In this document: one piece after another, positions 59,631-64,000 of the stretch | Layout: each line of letters begins with the position of its first letter | How positions within the stretch are numbered: the first letter of the stretch is position 1 | DNA from: Pseudomonas entomophila L48 | Lineage (GTDB): Bacteria > Pseudomonadota > Gammaproteobacteria > Pseudomonadales > Pseudomonadaceae | Direction: 5' to 3' | Length of the DNA: 64,000 bases | NCBI RefSeq assembly: GCF_000026105.1 | Contig: NC_008027.1 | Coordinates: 2,558,001 to 2,622,000, forward strand | Notes under the pieces: generated by a model | What the model saw: only the letters and a program-made list of their open reading frames with translations | What the model was told of the DNA's origin: nothing | Databases searched by the model: none | Position numbers and translations under genes: made by a program

Positions 59631-61790
59631 ATGATGGAACTCAATTCAGGCGCGCAGTCCCAGCGACCTGTCAGCGAATTCGAAGAACATGCCTGGCTGC
59701 TGCAGCAGCAATTCCCCGAGCGGGTGCTCAAGCACTTCAGCGCCTGGCGGCTGGGCGAGGATATCGACCTGGCCAGGCTGCAACGGGCGATCGCCACCGT
59801 GGTCGCCAGCCTGCCGGCGCTCAATGCCCGCTACCGCTTCAATGACGACGGTGATGTGCAAAAGGTTCACGACCAAGATCCGCAAGCCTGCATCGGTGAA
59901 CTGACCGTCACCTGCGATGCGCAAGCCAGCGAACGGTTGCTGGCCTTGCAGGTGCAGCCCTGGGACGCCGAAAGCCAGGCGCCGCTGATGGCGCTGGTCA
60001 TCCGTGGCGGGCAGGCGCCGATCCTGGCCTTCGTGTTGCACCAGGTGCTCGACCAGACCTGCCGCGAAGACGACCTTTACCGCCTGACCATGGACGCCTA
60101 CGCCGGGCGCCCGGTCGGTGCGCCGCACCTGCCCTGGCTGCAGCGCCAGGCGGCAGGCGATCAAGCCGACGCCGTGGCGGCCACTGCGCCGGCGAGCAAC
60201 GACGCTGACGTCAGCGGGCTCATTCTCGACGAGTTCCGCCGTGCCCTGGGTGTGGCGAACATGACGGCGCAGGATGACTTCTTCGACCTGGGCGGTCACT
60301 CGCTGCTGGCCACGCGGATCATCGGCAAGCTGTCGAGCAACCATGGCATCGAGGTGCGCTTCAACGACTTCTTCAGTGCGCCGACCGCCGCCGCGCTGGC
60401 CGCCCGTGCACAGGTGCAAGGGCGCAAGGAGGGGGCTGACACCGCCGTGCCGGATGACCTGCAGCGTGCGCCGTTCGCCCTGGCTCAGGCGTCCCTCGGC
60501 CGGGCCTACGCCGCGTTCGAATTCGGTACCATCTTCAACCTGCCGTTCGCCATGACCTTCCTCGACCCGGTCGACGAGGCGGTGTTCGAGCAGGCGTTCT
60601 CCGACCTGGTGCAGCGCCACGCCAGCCTACGCACCACCTTCCATTTCGAAGGCGACGAGGCCTGGCAGCAACTGGTGCCGGTCAACCAGCTGGGGCAGTT
60701 CAAGTGGTTCTGGTCGAGCCGCGAAAGTGCCGGGGCGAGCCTGGCCAGCGAGGCCGGTCATCGTTTCGACCTGTCCCGTGAACTGCCGATGCGCGTGCGC
60801 TTCTTCCGTGATCCGCACAGCCAGCAGCAATCCCTGTCGTTGCTGGTCAACCACATGGCCATCGATGAGTGGTCGCTCAACGTGATGATGGAAGACCTGG
60901 CCCGCGCCTACCTCGCACGTGCCCAGGACCAGCTGCCACGCTGGGAAGCGGCCGTGCCGTCGTTCCACCAGTACGCGGTGAAGGAGCTGGCGCGCGGCCT
61001 CAATCAGCAGCACCTGGCCTATTGGACCGACATGTTGCGCGACGCCACCCGCGGCCTGGCCCTGCCGGCGATCGGTGAGCAGGTCGGTACGCCCGTGGCC
61101 GAAGCGTCCACCCGTGCGCAGTGGTTCGAGATCAAGCCGGACCAGGCCATGGTCGACTTCCTGCATGGTTTCGCCCGGCAGAACGACGCGTCGCTGTTCG
61201 GGGTGATCTACACCGCCATCGCCCTGGCCTTGCACAAGGTCGGCAACCTGTCCGACCTGGTGATCGGCACTTCGGCCTCGGGGCGTACCGACCCGGCTTA
61301 CTACGAGACGGTTGGCTACTTCACCACCATGGTGGCGCACCGCGTGCAGTTCGAACCACGCCAGAACGTGGGGGCGTTGATCGAGGGCGTGAGCCGCCTG
61401 ATCAACGACTCCATGGCCTATGCCGATGTGCCGATGGAGCATATCCAGCAGGCCCTGGGTATGAGCCCGGCGGATGGATTGCTATTCGACGTTTACGTGC
61501 AGATCCACGCCAACAACGCCTTGAACGGCGCCCTTGCCACGCCCGATGCGGGGAGCATCCGTTATCGACAGATCGACCCGGAGAAAAACGAGTCGATGTT
61601 TGGCATCCAGTTCGAGATCATGGACAACATGATCGACGGCCAGCGCGCGCTGCGCCTGGTGGTCACCTACCGTACCGACCGCTACAGCGCGCAGCAGATG
61701 GCGCGGGTGACCGAGGCCATCGAAGGGGTGTTTGCCCTGTATGCCGGTATCGGTGGGGCGGCGATGGCGGTTGAGGACGTGCAGGTCTAG
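59631..61790 (+). CDS. NRPS protein with C*-T-C architecture (PmsG/BasB-like)
   Basis: A 719-residue protein with no adenylation domain. Residues about 15-180 look like half of a condensation domain in which the active HHxxxDG is replaced by LHQVLDQ (136-142), so it is probably inactive. A carrier domain follows with FFDLGGHSLLATRI (phosphopantetheine Ser224), then a full condensation domain (about 275-710) whose motif reads NHMAIDEWS (407-415). This layout matches the protein that in pseudomonine/acinetobactin assembly accepts a residue loaded in trans and joins it to N-hydroxyhistamine. GGCGGAG precedes the ATG; a second ATG immediately follows. It is divergent from the sigma factor gene. 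Confidence 0.85.
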   Translation: MMELNSGAQSQRPVSEFEEHAWLLQQQFPERVLKHFSAWRLGEDIDLARLQRAIATVVASLPALNARYRFNDDGDVQKVHDQDPQACIGELTVTCDAQASERLLALQVQPWDAESQAPLMALVIRGGQAPILAFVLHQVLDQTCREDDLYRLTMDAYAGRPVGAPHLPWLQRQAAGDQADAVAATAPASNDADVSGLILDEFRRALGVANMTAQDDFFDLGGHSLLATRIIGKLSSNHGIEVRFNDFFSAPTAAALAARAQVQGRKEGADTAVPDDLQRAPFALAQASLGRAYAAFEFGTIFNLPFAMTFLDPVDEAVFEQAFSDLVQRHASLRTTFHFEGDEAWQQLVPVNQLGQFKWFWSSRESAGASLASEAGHRFDLSRELPMRVRFFRDPHSQQQSLSLLVNHMAIDEWSLNVMMEDLARAYLARAQDQLPRWEAAVPSFHQYAVKELARGLNQQHLAYWTDMLRDATRGLALPAIGEQVGTPVAEASTRAQWFEIKPDQAMVDFLHGFARQNDASLFGVIYTAIALALHKVGNLSDLVIGTSASGRTDPAYYETVGYFTTMVAHRVQFEPRQNVGALIEGVSRLINDSMAYADVPMEHIQQALGMSPADGLLFDVYVQIHANNALNGALATPDAGSIRYRQIDPEKNESMFGIQFEIMDNMIDGQRALRLVVTYRTDRYSAQQMARVTEAIEGVFALYAGIGGAAMAVEDVQV

Positions 61791-61827
61791 CGCTACAACA
61801 CACTACCGTTTGATTCAGCAGAGACCT

Positions 61828-61954
61828 TGTAGGAGCCGGCTTGCCGGCGAACCAGACGACACGATGGCTGGCACCGGCTCCGCCGGTGTTCGCCGGCAAG
61901 CCGGCTCCTACGGAATATGCGCCGTACCTGTAGGAGCCGGCTTTGCCGGCGAAC
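61828..61954. repeat. REP triplet
   Basis: An inverted pair (61828 TTGTAGGAGCCGGCTTGCCG, and the opposing arm ending GGCTCCTAC at 61911) is followed by a third copy at 61928-61954. They lie between the convergent NRPS and monooxygenase genes. Confidence 0.85.
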
Positions 61955-62002
61955 AGGCCGGTACAATCAGCACGGCATCGCTGATCCCACAGGGGCCGGG
62001 CA

Positions 62003-62028
62003 TAAAAAAGGGCCGCTTTTGCGGCCCC
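62003..62028 (-). terminator. Rho-independent terminator for the monooxygenase operon
   Basis: On the minus strand GGGGCCGC-AAAA-GCGGCCC is followed by TTTTTT (plus-strand A-run at 62004-62009). It lies 13 bases after the monooxygenase stop codon: a classical stem with T-tract. Confidence 0.85.
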
Positions 62029-62040
62029 GGTCGTTTCTGA

Positions 62041-63360
62041 TCACCCCTCATGCATGCCATAGCGCTGAAACGCCGAACGCTTCGGCAGGCGGTAATGCGG
62101 CCGCCCCAGCAACTGGTTGACGATGCTCGCATTGCGGATCGCGGCAATCCCCAGGTCCGGCGAGCCGACGCCATGCTGGAAGATCTCGGCGTTCTGCACG
62201 AAGATCCGCCCGGCGCCCTGGTCGCAGCGTTGCGCGGTGAAGTCTTCCCGGACAATGCAGTCGCCATGCTCGTCAGTGGCCAGCACGCTGCCCTTGAGCC
62301 GTTCGAACCACTGCGGCCAGGTGTGCCCGTAGCCCGTTGCGGCGACGATCGCATCCGCTTCGAACGCACTGGTCTGCTCCAGTTCACGGTGGCGGTAATT
62401 GATGCGCAGCCGCCCGCCGACATCCTCGACACGCTCCACCTCGCAGTTGGACAGCAGCGTAAGACCGGTGTCGGCGCCACCGACGGAACGCTCGTAGATC
62501 AGGTCGTAGATATCGCCGATGGTCGAGAAACTGATGCCCTTGTACAGCAGCCCTTGCCCGGCGACGATTTCGCGGCGCCGCTCCCGTGGCAGGCTGTGGA
62601 AGTACTCCATGTAGGACGGGGTGAAGCACTCCTGCCCGAGCTTGGAATACTCCATCGGGTGGAAGCCTTGGGAGCGGGTGATCCAGCGAATCGACGCACC
62701 CGCCGCGACGCGTTCCGGAGTCAGCCCGTTGAACAGTGCCAGCACGCATTCCGCCGCACTTTGCCCCGAACCGATCACCGTCACCTGCTTGCACTGGGCC
62801 AACTGCGCCTGGCGCTTGGCGAACTCGGCCGAGTGCAGGATCGGCGCCGTGCTCTTGACCTGCGCCCAGCGCGGCAGCAGCGGCGAGGTGCCGACGCCCA
62901 CCGACAGGTGCTGGCTGTAGTACTGGCGCTTGTACCCGGACAGCGACTGGCTCTCGATCAGGAAGCGCCCGGCGTTGGCGTCGTAGCGCACATCGCAGAC
63001 TTCTTCGCCGAAATGGCAGCTCGCCAGTTGCTGCGAAGCCCAGCGGCAGTAATGGTCGTACTCGCGGCGCGGCACCTGGAAGTTGTCGTAGTAGTAGAAC
63101 TGGTACAGACGCTCGTGCTGGTGCAGGTAGTTCAGGTAGCTGAGCTGATGGGTGGGGTCGGCCATGGTCACCAGGTCGGCGAGAAACGGCACTTGCAACG
63201 TGGTGCCCGGCAGGATCAACCCTTCGTGCCAGCGAAACTCCACCTTGCGGTCAAGGAAGACACCGCTCACGCCAGGATGCTTGGCGAGCAGCGCGGCAAG
63301 GCCCAGGTTGAACGGGCCGATACCGATGCCAGCGATATCCACAGTGGGTAAGTCCTTCAT
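62041..63360 (-). CDS. FAD-dependent amine/lysine/ornithine N-monooxygenase (siderophore hydroxamate formation)
   Basis: A 439-residue flavin monooxygenase. The FAD loop is GIGIGPFNLGLA (11-22), the NADPH-binding site is VIGSGQSAAECV, and the C-terminal ATGYGHTWP is characteristic of the SidA/IucD/PvdA group. It hydroxylates a primary amine before it is built into the siderophore. In the pseudomonine/acinetobactin pathway the equivalent enzyme (BasC) supplies N-hydroxyhistamine; lysine or ornithine are alternatives. I chose the ATG at 63358-63360 because AGGAG lies nine bases upstream; an ATG three codons earlier abuts the ribosome site. It follows the NRPS gene by 82 bases and ends at a strong terminator. 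Confidence 0.9.
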   Translation of the reverse strand: MKDLPTVDIAGIGIGPFNLGLAALLAKHPGVSGVFLDRKVEFRWHEGLILPGTTLQVPFLADLVTMADPTHQLSYLNYLHQHERLYQFYYYDNFQVPRREYDHYCRWASQQLASCHFGEEVCDVRYDANAGRFLIESQSLSGYKRQYYSQHLSVGVGTSPLLPRWAQVKSTAPILHSAEFAKRQAQLAQCKQVTVIGSGQSAAECVLALFNGLTPERVAAGASIRWITRSQGFHPMEYSKLGQECFTPSYMEYFHSLPRERRREIVAGQGLLYKGISFSTIGDIYDLIYERSVGGADTGLTLLSNCEVERVEDVGGRLRINYRHRELEQTSAFEADAIVAATGYGHTWPQWFERLKGSVLATDEHGDCIVREDFTAQRCDQGAGRIFVQNAEIFQHGVGSPDLGIAAIRNASIVNQLLGRPHYRLPKRSAFQRYGMHEG

Positions 63361-63442
63361 CCGATCCATCTCCTTTGGTGCAGCAGTTCAAGAAGGCGCG
63401 GCCAGCGTTGCTGGCGCCGCGCCCTGATTCGTATCGTGTGAT

Positions 63443-64000
63443 TCAGCCGAGCAGCCGCTCGACCTCTTGGGCGTTGCGGCAGCGCAACAGCTGGCCGGGC
63501 GAGAGCGACACACCGAACTGCGCCTGCAACTGGGCCGCGACGGCTTTCAGGTGCGGGGGGCGCAAGCCCAGGCTGATGAAGTCCACCGCGCTGTCGGTGC
63601 CGGCCTCGTTCGAGTGGCCCAGCACCTGCAAGTAGATCGCCAGCACTTTGTCCCGCACTGAGGCGGTGGCTGGCGCGCTCAGCAGCTCACGGGCGCGGCG
63701 CCGATCCGGCTTGCCGTTCTGCGACAGCGGCAGGGCGGCGACACCTAGCAGGCGCGTGGGCACATGGGAGTGGGGCAGGTGTTCACGGGCGTAGTCGCGC
63801 AGCTCGGCCATGCTGGGCTCGGCCGCCTGCGGATCGCAGACATACAGCGCGCCCAGGCACACCTCGCCCAGGCGCGGCTCGCCGTAGTCGACCACCAGCA
63901 CATGGCGCAAGGCCGGGTGCTGGTTGAGCACCATCTCGATGTCCGGCAGCGAGACCCGCACCCCGCGCACTTTCACGTAGCCATTGACGCGGCTGTCGAA
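63443..64000 (-). CDS. NRPS adenylation domain C-terminus with degenerate carrier domain (partial; PmsD/BasD-like)
   Basis: The gene continues beyond the right edge; 185 C-terminal codons are visible. They start in adenylation motif A8 ([21 protein letters not shown]) and include the A10 lysine in [14 protein letters not shown] carrier-like domain follows, but its core reads [11 protein letters not shown] where LGGHSL is expected, so the Ser that bears phosphopantetheine is replaced by Pro and the carrier cannot be loaded. The activated residue must therefore be passed to another carrier, most simply that of the C*-T-C protein at 59631-61790. The substrate code lies outside the window. Confidence 0.88.

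Noticed and set aside
1..64000. CRISPR arrays, tRNA or rRNA genes, insertion sequences
   Set aside because: No regularly spaced direct repeats, no cloverleaf-type sequences and no transposase or integrase motifs were noticed; the repeats present are REP-type palindromes.

Overview
The window is high-GC DNA from a fluorescent pseudomonad, most likely of the Pseudomonas putida / entomophila / mosselii group. The evidence is the codon use, the many GTAGGAGC-type REP palindromes, the DUF6124/DUF3077 genes beside a TccC-like RHS protein, the CoA-transferase/AtoE locus, and a siderophore locus that resembles pseudomonine/acinetobactin. No rRNA, tRNA, CRISPR array, transposase or integrase was seen.

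Layout. 1-4.5 kb: the 5' part of a betaine-type ABC binding protein gene, a pseudopilin - secretion platform protein - diguanylate cyclase operon (minus strand), and a divergent lytic transglycosylase. 4.5-7.8 kb: a LysR regulator and aldo/keto reductase, divergent from the two subunits of a 3-oxoacid CoA-transferase. 7.8-30.0 kb: a 22-kb REP-free accessory block that appears to split the CoA-transferase genes from their usual partner atoE (30.3-31.7 kb). 31.9-34.1 kb: a Fur-box-preceded TonB receptor. 34.1-41.5 kb: a toxin-like accessory region with an interleaved inverted-repeat leader, DUF6124 and DUF3077 genes, a TccC-like RHS protein, gene debris, a secreted protein, and a helical protein shaped like an alpha-pore-forming toxin. 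41.6-49.0 kb: a PBP2 paralogue, a giant patatin-like phospholipase and a metallo-beta-lactamase-fold protein. 49.1-64 kb: a siderophore locus with TonB receptor, binding protein, ATPase, two permeases, two half-ABC transporters, ECF sigma factor, a C*-T-C NRPS protein, an N-monooxygenase and the 3' end of an NRPS adenylation gene.

The most striking content is the block at 8.6-21.2 kb. A tightly overlapping plus-strand operon encodes a 2-deoxy-scyllo-inosose synthase-like cyclase, a matching DegT-type aminotransferase, a radical SAM protein with twitch-like auxiliary cysteines, a GT4 glycosyltransferase and a PIG-L deacetylase. These are the enzyme classes that build 2-deoxystreptamine and paromamine in aminoglycoside producers. 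The operon also encodes a methyltransferase, a GT2 glycosyltransferase, a UDP-GlcNAc-2-epimerase-like protein, a glutaminase-less asparagine-synthetase-like ligase and a Gfo/Idh/MocA oxidoreductase. A divergent pair encodes a heptose kinase and a heptose nucleotidyltransferase.

No exporter or recognisable aminoglycoside resistance gene is present. The same transcription unit appears to run on into a 2370-residue LamG-type protein and two small unknown proteins. I infer an undescribed aminocyclitol-type glycoside or glycoconjugate system, possibly linked to the giant protein; the product is unknown.
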